A stretch of DNA of 64,000 bases from Glandiceps talaboti (taxonomy: Eukaryota; Hemichordata; Enteropneusta; Spengelidae), in NCBI RefSeq assembly GCF_964340395.1, contig NC_135562.1:12758043-12822042 (forward strand), given 5' to 3'. Below are positions 1 to 41,059 of the stretch, one piece after another (position 1 is the first letter of the stretch; every line of letters begins with the position of its first letter). Position numbers and translations under genes: made by a program. The notes beneath the pieces were generated by a model. That model saw nothing but the letters and a program-made list of their open reading frames with translations, had not been told where the DNA came from and made no database searches.

Positions 1-843
<843 letters not shown>

Positions 844-1570
844 GTATGGAATAACACCAAACTATACGTACATTGTAAGAAACAAACTGTTGTTTTCATG
901 GCCGGTTATGGTCACATAGAATATCATGTGGCCATCAATCACAAAGGGGAGCCATCACTGCAAACCCTTGGTAATGTTCGCACGCTATTAGAAGATACCA
1001 CTGATACAGGTACATCGTATCCAAGGTAAGTAAACGTTACAAAGAGGTCCATGACATGATGTGTAATTTATGCACAACCAACATGATTATTATTAATACT
1101 AAACCCGATATTTAAACAAGGACTGCAATGTTTCATTGAATTTGTTTGTTATATTGTCCATCTAATAATTGTCCGTCGTTCGCATACCGACTGCATATTG
1201 CTAAATATTTTAAAGTTAAAGACAACGTACTGAATACAATTCATTAAGAGAAAGAAATATTTGATGTTTTAATTTTGTCTTCACATTCCAGTACATTATT
1301 ACTGCAAACTGTTTCACGGAAAAGTGTACTGGCTTTCTATAAACCCGTCTTATGAATTACGAATATAAAAATGCTAACGTAAGCTTTGTGTATACAAACA
1401 CAGTCACCATATAAAGACTATTCCAGTGTAGCTTTGCCATGTAGTTAGCTTTCCAACCTATCCTTATAGTACTGATGCTAAAATCGATGCCGTTGAAACG
1501 CAAGAAGTCGAAACCTATAGTAAAGATGTCAATGAACCTGGGAGCAAATATCTGGATGTTAGTTTAAAAG
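844..1570 (+). CDS. Gene 1, B exon of module 1 plus linker exon
   Basis: Exon 844-1025 starts with the codons V-W-N-N, the same junction used by B exons in gene 2 (V-W-K-N-A), and continues with a strand-rich segment ending in E-P-S-L. It ends in phase 2 at a good GTAAGT donor. An earlier in-frame GT (after 1009) would give the more usual phase 1 but would not fit the next exon. Exon 1470-1570 (101 nt, phase 2 to 1) is a hydrophilic, acidic linker with no module features. The same phase-2 B exon plus linker arrangement occurs in gene 2 module 13 and gene 3 module 1. Confidence 0.7.
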
Positions 1571-1779
1571 GTCAGTATATGTACATTGTGTTTAGTTTAC
1601 TTATTACTGAATTAGGAGACTCTGTTTTGATTTTTCTCGAGATCACTGTAGTCGTTATGTTTGCAGTTTAGCCGTTGTATCACTTGTTTCTTGTATTTAT
1701 TAAATTAGTTAAATAATTTTTTTTTGAAATTATGACCAACGAAGGTGCGATTTTAGAGGTGCTTCATGCCGCACATCTG

Positions 1780-1862
<83 letters not shown>

Positions 1863-1921
1863 AACAGACAACAGTGTGGGGAATATAGATTAGAGATAGT
1901 TTTAGCAATATGTGAGAATAT

Positions 1922-2018
<97 letters not shown>

Positions 2019-3746
2019 CTCGGTGAGTGTCAATTTGCTAAGACAGTGCTCTATACCGCAGTGGCAGATAGAGCGCAATAGTTTTGGTAGTACTGGAACT
2101 CTTTCTTGGTTGTAACTCGGAGTTTCACGCATTGCGCGATCATCAGACAACTGGTCATCAGACAACTGATCTCTGATGATCGCGCAATGCGTGAAACTCC
2201 GAGTTACAACCAAAAAAGAGTTCCAGTACTACCAAAACTATATTTATATATATAAATAAAAGTGACTTGATGAACAGGTAGTTTACAAAGTCGGCCTTAC
2301 TTCCAATCCCAAGGTAAGTTAGTAACAAGCAACGTTTCGGTCTAGAACACCTTCTTCAAGGTATTACCAACACACGTATATATATGTTGAGAACCAAAAG
2401 TTGTTCATCAACTACACTATTACTTACTATTTGTAATTATTGGTATTTTTTATTAAAGGTCCTCTGAAAATTCCATGTGATGAAATGGTACGATTTGAAC
2501 ATGTAAATGATGCAATCCATACATTAAAGGCTAACCATGGACTAAATGATGATGATATTAAAAGTCTCCGTTATTGCAATGCATTGATAGGGGAAATGGA
2601 TGGAGAGGTACGGCGATTTTCCGTTATATGTGATACGCCAAACTAGATACGATTAAGCATAATTTTATCTAATATAACCATAAAAGCCATCTTCATTCAC
2701 TCTTTTGTGTACTGCGCAATTCGATGCTGTGTAAAGGCATGGTTACCGACAACAATGCCATTTTGCAGCATTGACCTTTTGTACGGCTGATGTTTGAATT
2801 TCGATGTCCCTTCAATGTGAATCGAAATAGAATCAATCTAGCACAGTCAAATATATCTGTGGTTTTGTAAATATTGTCCTTGCTTATCACATTGAAGGGA
2901 CATCGAAAGTCAAACCTCAGCCGTACAAAAGTCAATGCTGCAAAATGGTAAAAGACATCGAAGAGTTACTCCAGGGTCTATGGTTGTTTAGATTCCTTAT
3001 ATCAATTGATCTGATTCTACAGGTCCTCAACAATGCAATGTTGACTGTATCTTGCGAGAAAGGGGTTACAGTGGTTCTTACATCCGGCGATAAGGAGAAC
3101 AGATTTGATGTCGCATTTGATGATAAAATGCAACCAGTGGTAAAAGAACTCTACAGACTAGAAACAACTTTTCAAAAAGACATGGCAGATGAAAAGGTGA
3201 CCAACGTGAAAATATCAAAAGAAGTACAGGGGAAGGAACGAACGGTTGGCATCACAGGTAAACAATTGAATGTTAGAATCGGAATGTCAAGATAACTCAT
3301 AACAATAATGGATTTGCACTTAATCTCAGCAGACATCACTGCTCTAAAAATGTGTGTGTACGCAAATATTGCCACCTTTAATTGGACACGATGATATTGG
3401 TAGATCAGGACAGTCCATCATATCTTCTGACATATATGATATTTGGTATAAAGTGAGAACATTTAGATGTATTGCTAAATATTTGAAATGAAATGAATTG
3501 AAAAGATTTTTAGGATACATGCGCCCTGTTAACATCAATATATTTACAAAATTAAATGAAAGTTAAAGTATACACTCTTAATATATATGCCCTACAAATG
3601 ACCATTTTTATTAATGAAAATTCATGTATAACATTCATAGGATGTTTACCCAAACCTAATTCGATCTGGCCATATTTCTAAAGAATATGTGCAGCACCGA
3701 ATTTCGGTTTAAGGAAAAGGATGATTTAGAAACACACGCACAGACG

Positions 3747-3812
<66 letters not shown>

Positions 3813-4878
3813 TCCAAAAACATAACCTCCCTTTACGGAAGGTAAACATGAGAACGTTAACAGTTTCTGTAATTTCTAATGAAATTGACAGGTTTTTTTT
3901 ATAACATGCATCGTATAAGACATTTTAAGCAGTCAACTATTGATGCTCCAAGACAGGAATATTCTAAGATATACAAGTGAATCGTTTACCTTTCCTTACA
4001 GAAATATCTGCTACAAAGGCGACTTACAAAATGAAATGTGAATATATTCATAGTGAAGCAATTGAGGTTATAAAAAAGATATTCAAACACAAACTGCAGG
4101 GAACTGACTTTTTGTTATTGGATCACGGCATAGCGCTACTAGAAGCGGAACGGCAACGTTTTGAGAAAAAGGTAGCATCTTGTAATATTATTTAAAAGAT
4201 TATGTGATGTGATTTTTGTATTTTGTAATGTAATGTGTATATATCAAGGCAAACATTATTAGTGTTGTCGTCATAAACTTGAACGATTGATTGTAAAGTC
4301 AATGTAACAGGCAGCCTTTCAAGTTGACCATATATAACTCTTAGGAGGAAATGCAGAAAATAAATATTGCCATAGTTGAGTATTTCAAAAATAATGTATT
4401 TATTTATTACAATGAAAAATTGTATGTATGTATGTATGTATGTATGTATGTATGTATGTATGTATGTATATGTGTGTGTGTGTGTGTGTCCCTACACAGA
4501 ATACATAACGTATGTCAAACAAATGGTTTTGAGGAAAACATGGACAACATTTGTTTCCAACATTGACAAATACATTCACAAGAGATTTTCATTATAATCA
4601 ATAGTTTACCCTATTTGCTAGACTCTTTTTATTATTGTTTTGTTGAAATTATTTGTTTTCAGAAAACGGGATTCAAAAATGGAAAACTCACGTTTGAAAT
4701 GAAGAATGTAGATTTGATATTGTATGCAGGAAACTCATCCAATAAATACCTCGTCACATTGGGCCAGGATCGTCAACCTACCTACCAATGCACGGGTTTA
4801 TCATTAAAAAAGCGTGGACGGGAATCATTTGCTGAGCCTGTGAAGTCGGCAGTGAAGACACTTGCAAGTAAAATCTAA
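844..4878 (+). CDS. Gene 1: tandem two-exon-module protein, 5'-partial
   Basis: Exons read from frame and splice borders: 844-1025, 1470-1570, 2459-2607, 3023-3257, 4002-4171, 4663-4878. All are joined by compatible phases (0-2, 2-1, 1-0, 0-1, 1-0, 0-stop), giving 350 codons plus stop. The first exon begins in phase 0 after CAG at 841-843, so at least one upstream exon (an A-type exon with the start codon, by analogy with gene 3) lies outside the window. The order is B, linker, A-B, A-B(terminal). It matches gene 3 exon by exon, including a basic C-terminal tail. No known family is recognised and no function is assigned. No signal peptide or membrane segment is seen in this part. The exon chain is well supported by homology among modules; the 5' end is missing. 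Confidence 0.8.
1781..2017. repeat. (GACA)n at 1781-1861 and (TA)n at 1925-2017
   Basis: Two microsatellites in the gene 1 intron before exon 2459. The TA tract abuts hammerhead repeat copy 1. Confidence 0.98.
2109..2151 (-). ncRNA. Minimal type I hammerhead ribozyme (minus strand, copy 1)
   Basis: On the minus strand: 5-bp stem I (GUUGU with ACAAC), core CUGAUGA, stem II of four pairs closed by a 3-nt loop (last pair G-U), GAAA, a 3-bp stem III (ACU with AGU, loop CCG), then cleavage position U before ACAAC. The short stem III is typical of minimal hammerheads, which often work as dimers. A U-U apposition sits at the base of stem II where G-C is usual, which may lower activity. Confidence 0.7.
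2173..2205 (+). ncRNA. Degenerate hammerhead core (plus strand, copy 1)
   Basis: CUGAUGA (2173-2179), stem II, GAAA and stem III are intact and mirror the minus-strand copy. The 5' side of stem I is replaced by GATCT, which does not pair with the ACAAC that follows the cleavage site. It is probably inactive alone. Confidence 0.55.
2459..3257 (+). CDS. Gene 1, module 2 (A 2459-2607, B 3023-3257)
   Basis: The A exon carries a single early Cys (I-P-C-D-E-M-V-R-F), then D-D-D-I-K-S-L-R-Y-C. The first Cys of the usual C-L-x-x-C is replaced by Ser. The B exon begins V-L-N-N-A-M-L-T-V and has the core V-V-L-T-S-G-D-K-E-N-R-F-D-V, followed by a long charged tail. The closest relative in the window is gene 3 module 2, which shares E-M-V-R-F-E and T-S-G-D-K-E-N-R-F-D-V. 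The intron between the exons holds a 191-bp inverted-repeat element (2758-2948). Confidence 0.82.
2758..2948. mobile_element. 191-bp inverted-repeat element (MITE-like)
   Basis: Arms of about 62 nt (2758-2820 and 2886-2948) are near-perfect reverse complements, starting CCATTTTGCAGCATTGAC and ending in its complement. The loop is about 65 nt. It has no coding capacity and lies in a gene 1 intron. Confidence 0.7.
3748..3807. repeat. (CA)n microsatellite
   Basis: Pure CA run in a gene 1 intron. Confidence 0.97.
4002..4878 (+). CDS. Gene 1, terminal module 3 (A 4002-4171, B 4663-4878)
   Basis: The A exon is a diverged helix-rich segment with one Cys (M-K-C-E-Y-I-H); the C-L-x-x-C motif is gone (L-L-L-D-H-G). 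The B exon reads G-F-K-N-G-K-L-T-F then Y-A-G-N-S-S-N-K-Y and ends at TAA 4876-4878 after a Lys-rich tail. The terminal module of gene 3 has the same order, so the pair marks a specialised C-terminal module. An ATTAAA at 4935-4940 is a possible weak polyadenylation signal. Confidence 0.82.
4421..4489. repeat. (TATG)n then (TG)n microsatellite
   Basis: Tetranucleotide run passing into a dinucleotide run, in the last gene 1 intron. Confidence 0.97.
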
Positions 4879-7206
4879 TCTGAGTGCTACAAGTGTTCGT
4901 CGAGATACCATTTACGTTTGACCCTGGAAATGTAATTAAATGAGACGTCACTGAATCTATTAGAAGAAGACCGCAATTCTGTGCTAATTTGGATATGTTC
5001 TAGTATTCAAAAGAGTGTCATCATCTCATATTATTTTATGATAATATAGGATAGGACGGGCAGTGTGAATCTTGTAATATTACTTTCTGATGAAAAGCAA
5101 ACATTTAATACAGAATTAATGAAATATTTATATTTAATGAATACTTATTTCAACACTATAACATCTGTAGGAGAGACTTGTTTACTATTTTTCTGATTGT
5201 ATTAATTTTTTGTCACGAAACATTCAGTCTGCCTCTACATCGGTTTCCGGAGACAGTCAGGTTTTGCAATTGATATTGAACGATCTTGTCCGAACGACCC
5301 GATACTTGATTTGTTAACACAGACCAAGTATAGTACTGTAGTCTGAGTGTTAGTGGATAGATATCAACGTATCTATGGACCGAATAGGCTTAATATCTTG
5401 ATATCTTGTCTGTCGAGCAGTTGTTGCAGACAATGATTTGATGAAAATTTGGACGGCGTAGCTACCGTTAGTAACAATTTCTGAAGAGTTAACACTGGTG
5501 CTGTTGGAAATAGCATTGATTCGAAATTAATGCTTAGTACAGTTTGACGAATGGTTGACAGCGGGAGAATACCCATAGTAGATGATAGACTTAGTGACTA
5601 AGATGGCTGGCTGGCTGGCTGACCGACGGAATAATTCGATCGCCTGGGTCAGTAAACGGATTGTTTGGTTGATAGACACGACTGAATGATTATGCTCAAC
5701 TAATTAAAGGCTTAGTTTGGACTAGCATTATGCAAGTCTAAATGTAAACAGTTGTCTACAGGGGTTGTAGAAAGTATTGGTCTAACAAGAGAATGACAAA
5801 TGACCCATTGATAAGATAATTATGAGACTCATGCACCTGATTTTGAAGTCGGACAAGTTGGTACATTAACTATGTCGGACTACGATTTCAGGTACCATGT
5901 AACCTAATTCATAGTTTCAAGTTTTCGGTCGTTTTACAACTATTAAACTTGTACATCTTCTTTGCTTTGTTTTGCATCATTTTATCATAGTTGCACACAC
6001 GTAGTAGTCAAAAGCGTCAGAGGATTACATTTCTGAAAACTACAGTGTATTATTCTGAGGACTACAAATTCTCACTTGCAGTAGCTCGAATTTCCTGTAG
6101 TCTGTGGAATCATACTGGGAGCACTATAACGTAAACCTAACACCGATTTCGTGGGTTTATATAGATACCATGCTCAAATCGTATTACGGATGTGATACCA
6201 ATCAGTATCGGTGCCATGATAGTCACACGTATACGTTCATACAAAACAACATACGCAAATAAACAAAACTACTAAAAATCAGGCATAAAAACCTTCATAA
6301 ACCAAACATTAATCAGGGCTCGACAGAAACGAGGATCTTTTGGTTGGTGCTCCCTAATTCTACTGGTAGATCTACAATTGAATAAAGCTCGAGTAAAGGT
6401 CAGCCAAACCACCAAGGAATGAAAAGAAACAAATGACAGCCAATGACACCATGACATGTTGAGTGCATAACACAGTTTCATAAACATATTATAAAGTAGA
6501 CGTAGTGAATAATAGCGTACACATACGAATGAATATTGAGTGTTCCAAAAAGCATGATTTGAACTTGTGGCATGGATAATTGGGCTTCTTGAAACTTAAA
6601 ACACTATTTATACATTGAACAATAATAATGTAAACAACTACGTTTATGGTCGATCTTTCAAACTGAACACTGTTTTGGCAACTTCATATACATGACCTTG
6701 ATGACTTAAGCCAGGTATTCAATATCTAAAATATATAGTGATGCAACAAGATACTGAATTGAAGCCGCTAGTGCTATCTAGTCACGTACGGAACAGTATC
6801 ACGGTGCACTTAACCAGTTGGAATAGGGGTCATTAAGTGAACGAGTAATTGTAGACCAAAGGTTGTATTCACCAAAATCACATTTGGTACTAGTGGATAA
6901 CCCAAAATAAATTCCATATCAGGTTGATTCTATCACAAAATATAATTTAATTGATAATAATGGTAACTGATTAATAAACAGTAAAATATTGCATTTGTGA
7001 AACGTCAGCGATGAGGAATGGATAAATGTTCACAACCTGCTGAAAAGTATTGAGTACTGGAGAGGTGCAACTTAAACTGTTATCGAAACTTGACAGCTAA
7101 CGTGGACATCTAGCTAGACGTTGGGTGGACAGTACATATGCCTGTCAGATAAGGTTTGTTTCGTTTTTCACTTTGTGTATACCTGTGCCTGTATGTCTGT
7201 GTGACT

Positions 7207-7240
<34 letters not shown>

Positions 7241-10200
7241 GCATGTACGACGGTGTGTGTGTTTGTGTGTACATGGGCACATCTGTATGTTTTACTTTAT
7301 AATACCTGTAAAGATTAACTGTAGCTTTGTTTATCATACCTTATTAAATATTTTGAAGTGGATGCAAATTCATTGAAGCCATAAGGTGTCCAATATGGTT
7401 TGCTCAATATATATAGGATTGACATATATGCAGCTTTTATAACGTTCAGAATCAGTACAATAGAAATGACAAAACTTGTAATCAAAACAATTCATATTAT
7501 TTTGTCAAACATCTAACAAATTAGCTAAAATATTTTCTTGAATGTGTGTTTTGAAGTTCAGCCATATTGCTTTAATTAACCGACTTTTTTTAATAATACA
7601 TTTTCAAAATTACAAGTCATTAATGGAACATTTTAGACAGTGGACATATTTAAATCTTCTGAAAATCTTAATTGGTGTATTAATTTGTGTATAATTATTG
7701 TGTACAAGATGCAAAGCCGCAGGCGTCTAATCTCGTTGTGACCTTTAAGACAAATTGATACAAGTTTAGGTAATATACTCAGCGTGCATTTTGGAGGAGT
7801 TATGAATTATGTTAACCTGTTATATCGGCCTACTTGCATTTGCACAGCTTGGGTTTGATTTTAATTTTCATCAAGACAAGATAAAGTTCAATCCACTAAA
7901 TTACGTCGAATGTGAAATTGATATGCATTTTATGGCTGGTTTGGTGGGTAAATTGTCAATGCTCATTTAAATGAAATCTGTTCTCTTGCATTGTTTCAGT
8001 TCACAGTTTTCTTTGCATAATATAATATTTGCTGCCTGTTGATACTTAAGGGGCATGCTATCGAGAAGAATGTCTTTGACAGATAGACTATGGGCCATCA
8101 ATGTAAAGTATTACTAATGAATTTGCCAGATTTATCCTTGATATCAATACACATTGAAATTAAAATGAGGAACTTGGTATGGTAACTTATGTAGAATGTG
8201 GTGGAAATATTCAATTTTAGGTGATCGCAGTTGTATTAGTATTATTATTATGTTGGCACTTGATATAGACCTCCATATTACAGTGCGGGCATCACCTCTG
8301 TTATTTCTCGCCTGAATAAAGCGCAGATTTTCGAAAAGTACAAAAATGCTGTAAACATGAACTGAATTTTCTCATTATTGAATGTGGTTGAAAAATTGTG
8401 GCATGAATTAACAAATATGTGTTTTAGCATCGCTTTGATCTCGCTGTTTTCACAGTATTGTTTTTCAATGTTATAGGGTTATAGTTCACCTCATATTACA
8501 TGTCACCTATTTGATAAGTACCCGTTTAACTGTAGATAAGTTGATAGGATAGTTATCTGGTTATTCTGTTACATATTAAACAATCATGTTCAATAGGTGT
8601 ATTTAGTATAACGAACTTATTTTCCTAATTTCGTTTCATTAATTGGAGACTACTCAAGTACTTGTCATCTAGTTAATAATTCAGTAGCTAATTGGAACTA
8701 AGTAAATAATAAAGCTATATAAAGAACTTCGTGAAACTAATTAATCTTTGAACATGAATGGTGAAGTTTAACCCAAATTGCCCAATTCTTGGAAGAGCTA
8801 GCTCATTATTCTGAGAGTTATCGCAATGATAACAGTTCAAAAGTCATGGTCATGTTTTCACTGTGAAACTTAAAAGTTTTTATACAATTGATTCTCACGT
8901 GCACATACACATTTATAACCACAGTGTTATCGATCTACCTTCTCCCTGTCTATTTCACAAGCATGGAATTTGCCTTTATCAACCCAAATGTTTGGGAAAT
9001 TTATAGACAGAAAAGTGGACATGTGTTTAGGAGTGTAGGTTTTTTTCTTGAAACCTTTAAATGTGATCAATTTGGCGGCACACTTCAGTACATCTTCATC
9101 CATGAGTTCATACAAACTGTTTCCTGTCCAAAACAGTGTAGTACACGTACAACCAGTATTTTATCATCTGGTGGGAAATGATTAACCAGTTTTGATCGTT
9201 AAGAATAGGTTATGCTCTCCAACGTTTATCAGCATGTCTGGGTGAAGTCCGTACCCAGGTGCCGACGGACGTGCACGCAGTTCGCTATATGCAATCAACA
9301 ACAACACTTCACCGGTCGGAATGCAGTGATGCCAATGGGATGAGGGATGTAGTTCAAATGATGTAAAACAGAAAGCCTCTAATAAGGCACACTTACCATG
9401 TGGTCAGTTGATCGCTGAATACGTTGTGGAAATGTATGTACTGTTATTATTCTGGCAAGACGGCGCATTACATTTCCCTCATGACCAGGACTTCACAAAG
9501 CTGGTTGCCTAGCCACATGGCCGGCGGCGCGTGTTGCCGCAAAGTGGCCTGTGTGGTTTTACGACAATGCGTGTTGTACTGTTGCCAAAAAAGGTTCTTG
9601 GTAACATACTATCATTGACTGGTAAACGCGGAGAGATAAGGAACAGTAAATTTGGATTTTTCTGGGGGGAAAGGGGTGATACTATAAAGAATGTAACATT
9701 GCTGGGGTAAATGGAGTTCAGAAATCCGGAGAATTACACTTCTGATCGTTAGAGATTTAGCCATATTTCAACCATACAGTCGACAGTCTCTCCCCTTCCA
9801 CCCAGTATGTTGAATATATCCGACAGTGAAGCAGTGTCTTTAATTAAAGATGTTAGTAAAATTCATTCACATCAACCTGTGCAATTCTGAAATAGAAGAT
9901 AATTCCGGACCATGGTAACGAATACACCTAAATGAGAATGTAAACATAGATTGTGTAGAATTCGGTGACCTAAACATCTGTTATCTCAAATGCCTGACAA
10001 GTGTAAAACAAACACCAAAACCACTCAATTGAACAACCATTTACGTGGTTTAATTGCGTCCTAGCGATACGCGACGTGAATGGGGAAGTCCCAAAAGTGA
10101 CGTCATGTAATTATAAGTTGGCATTCACGTGAGTAAGTGTAAAGACATACGATATACACGCGTTTGAATATTGCATGTCATTTACTCAGTAAAATGGGGA

Positions 10201-10464
10201 AAAAACTCGATCTCCAATAAAATATATCCAATGAAAAAATGTTTGTCATGCTTCAAGCAAGGATACTAATACTCACCAGTGACATGGACGGTATGAAATT
10301 CCGTGGTGATGGTGAACAGTTAGGGAAGCACATTTCTTCCTCAAGTAATTAATACTTTCTTTATGTTACCCTCTGCAATTCACTTTATATCTCGACAGCT
10401 GGCAATTCTTATTTTTTAGATTTAAAAATCACGTATTTTTCCTCAATGTTTGTGTCCTTTTCAG
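4879..10464. other. Intergenic region between genes 1 and 2
   Basis: No open frame here carries A or B module motifs or another recognisable domain. The only clear repeat is a (GT)n run at 7209-7238. Promoter and 5' UTR exon of gene 2 should lie in its right part but are not identifiable by eye. Confidence 0.6.
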
Positions 10465-37981
<27,517 letters not shown>

Positions 37982-38212
37982 TATGTATTTTACCTGTGAT
38001 TAGATACGCAATAACTTAACTGTTGTCATAACAATAGTCATAATGTTATAAAGTGCCATCTTTAATGTTTTGTAAATGACTGCACTCATCTGAGCATGAA
38101 AGAATGAAAGAAAATAACGTGTGCGATTTAAAGACATGTACATAGCAGTTGATACTTATGTCGACTCTGATTGATGCACCTTTTGATGTACAAATGTAAT
38201 CTATCTTACCTG

Positions 38213-38218
38213 AATAAA
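38213..38218 (+). promoter_or_regulatory. Polyadenylation signal AATAAA of gene 2
   Basis: A canonical AATAAA about 230 nt after the stop codon of gene 2, with no other coding features between. Confidence 0.5.
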
Positions 38219-38366
38219 AGCCGACAATGAGGAGCATTTGTGTGGCAATGGTCGTGTTAGCTGTAAGATGCGGGACTGTCCTTGTTTCCGCTTATGTAAG
38301 TATGACCAAAGTGGGTAGCAAGTGGTTTCATAAGCAGATCAAAGATTGAACCTTTCAGACTATGAT

Positions 38367-38369
<3 letters not shown>

Positions 38370-38427
<58 letters not shown>
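38370..38427. repeat. (TG)n microsatellite
   Basis: TG run about 150 nt past the gene 2 polyadenylation signal. Confidence 0.97.
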
Positions 38428-38429
<2 letters not shown>

Positions 38430-40692
38430 CACAACACTCAACCCCTAAGCCGTAAGGGCAAAGATTGATAATCATTTCGGTATGCCAGGTTTCAAGATAT
38501 TTAAGTAATATTTAAATTTAAGAACAGAAATATTTATCAACAACCATACTCGTACGTCTGCCTGATGAAAAATATCAATTAGTCATGTATGATGCAAGTA
38601 TCAAAAGTCGTATCTAGCAGACACGTCCCAAATAAGTCAAGATCCAAACATGGGTTTTCCAAACCGAGGTTGTACGGCGGAAGGAAGGCATGTAAGCCGT
38701 ACTACCGATATTCGCAAATCCCATATCTTGGCTATAATGGTTTTATCATGTATCTTCTGAAATGCTAAAATAAGTTTGAAAACATTAATTCTAACAATTT
38801 TAGAGACAACAAGGGACATACAATGTTCAAAAATAAAATTTCCGTTTGTTGTAAATCTCGATGTAAACCAATGCCTCATCATATGTATGGCCTGGCAGAC
38901 CTATACATGTATGACCTCATTTTTCTACGTTCATCTCGAGCTCCTTGCATTCATATACGTGAGCTACCTTTCGAATCGCACCAGAGGCACAACCTCAGTT
39001 GCCAATGCACGAATAATGGAGACTTAAAAACATGGGACACAAAATTACTGTTGACATATCTAATAACATCTATGATGACGTTGCAAGTGATATTTCGGGA
39101 AAATGACGCTGTTGCCAATACGAACAATATGTATACATCATGAACACCAAATATATATAATAAAAAAACACCATGCAACCGGACATAAAACAGGTCTTAA
39201 CACTAAACACTAAAACTAACAAATATCAACAGGAAAGAAGGAAGTGTTCCAGCCTATAGTCACCCTGGTGTGGTAGTAGCACTGCCACGAATGTCTGGTA
39301 ACCTTAGGTGAAAAGGTCAAGTGTTGATGTACTCGCCACTTGGACGACCATCACAATACTGGTAAACAATGTATATTTATTAATGTTAAACTTTTGCCCT
39401 TGTACCGCATCAGAAATCGCCCAAAACTGTTAATTACCAATTACATGTACAAAGAAGTTTAATATTACCAAAACTAGACTGAATCAATATTTTTGTCTAC
39501 TATCTATATGTCAGAATTTTGCATTCCAACAGTGTGTGTACGAACAAATATATATAGTGTTTGCCCTTACAGAAGGCCTTCAGTTTAGATCTGATTATTG
39601 TGTACATTGTAACTGAGTAATTATATACATGAATCGTTATTAAATATGAATTATGGTAGTCTTGTATTGATGAATTAACACATCCATGGCGATTTTTATG
39701 GTCATTTAATAACTGGAGAATTCGTAAAGATAAATCCACTTCTTTGATCAACATTTTTTTTATGTAAATCTTTCGATACTGATGAACGAGTTAGCTGCCT
39801 GAAGGCAGTGCATTCCTTAACACAATTCATGCAAGTCATTGTGAATGACATAGTTCCCGCTATGATTCGGTTTTAAGGAACTGGCAGTTTATGTTGTCAT
39901 TTGAAAACTGCGTCAACAAAATGGCTGTCAGGCAGCCATATTGGATCGTATCGGGACGAACATGGACCTAGTAATCTCGACAATGCAAATGAGAAAAGTA
40001 AATGTTGCTATGTACTCAGCGCTTGAATTGGGTCAAATTTTCCCCAATTTTCCGACATTGATTAGCTTCATTCTGGACCGTTCAAAATATTCGGGTTGCT
40101 TGTATTAAAAGGTACGTATATCGAAATGTATATCGATACGTTTCTGTCCAGATTTGATTTTTAGAATCGAGAGACTAAAAGAATTTGAGAGCCATGGAAA
40201 TGCACTTCATTGTGGCATGCATCGCGAAATCTTTGAATTGAGTGTTACATAAGGATGTTGCCGTAAACGAGTTGTATAGAATCAAAGTATAACCCTGTAT
40301 CATGCTTACCGTGAAGTACATAAACTTTCCGATGCGTACTAGCGATGTTTGGAGGTTTGAATTTTGTTTATTTACTTAACGTGGAAACTGTACTGCACAT
40401 CTTGTACTGTCTTTGTTTACTTAGCATAGTTATAAGGCATTTGAACAACATTTTCGACAACCAACCTTTACTGGGACTTCAAAAACCAGATTTACGTTTG
40501 GGTTAGGAAATGTCTGGATTTTTTAGCAGGTAATGCTTACTTCAGCAAAGAAATCGGCCCAATCTTCACGATGCAGATCTGCATCGCGCCATCTATTTTG
40601 AGTTTGTATAGCTGGAAGTAGGCGTTAGTTTTGCATTTATGGACTAACAAGACAGCAAATTTCGTTTCTAACGAAACACAAATAAGGATGAC

Positions 40693-40741
<49 letters not shown>

Positions 40742-41059
40742 ATGGTGGTGGTACATGGTGGTGATGATGATGATGAAGAAGAAAACTCCGATAAGACTGT
40801 CACTATCACTTTAGGGTAGGGTATTGGCACAGCATACATGTGTATACATGTGTGGCGAGGTGAAGATGTTACCATACAATTGTACATGTAACTATTTTTG
40901 TATTTGACGATGGAGGGGCTGATTTCATATTTGTCCAAATTCATAAGGGCAAGGAAGAATATGATATTATTTCACAGTCGACGGCAGGATAATAGCACAC
41001 TTGCTTTATTCCAATAGCGCATCCCCGTTCATGTGATGGCGATTCAAACAGGCAGCTAG
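38430..41059. other. Intergenic, no recognised gene
   Basis: No open frame with recognisable domains. It contains a (GAT)n tract at about 40688-40740 and the short dispersed repeat at 39285-39375. Confidence 0.6.
39285..39375 (+). repeat. Short dispersed repeat, copy 1
   Basis: TCTGGTAACCTTAGGTGAAAAGGTCAA and a following ATGTACT...GGACGACCA...CAATA pattern recur at 62545-62640. Confidence 0.4.

Larger units (their letters stand above)
2017..2242. mobile_element. Hammerhead-bearing palindromic repeat, copy 1, in (TA)n
   Basis: The unit begins ACTCGGTGAGT right after a (TA)n tract, has a roughly 55-nt conserved block, then an inverted pair of about 70-nt arms, and ends ACCAAAACTA before TA-rich sequence. 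The same unit occurs at 12725-12950; its first block alone occurs at 57227-57282. Hammerhead ribozymes in short terminal repeats are known from Penelope-like elements and retrozymes. No coding part is present here, so this is a non-autonomous or solo remnant. It lies in an intron of gene 1. Confidence 0.7.

Noticed and set aside
1781-1861. Regular direct repeats resembling a CRISPR array
   Set aside because: They are a 4-bp GACA microsatellite with no spacers, in an animal genome.
38776-39143. Overlapping open frames of 83-106 codons
   Set aside because: Competing frames on both strands, no family motifs and no link to either neighbouring gene.
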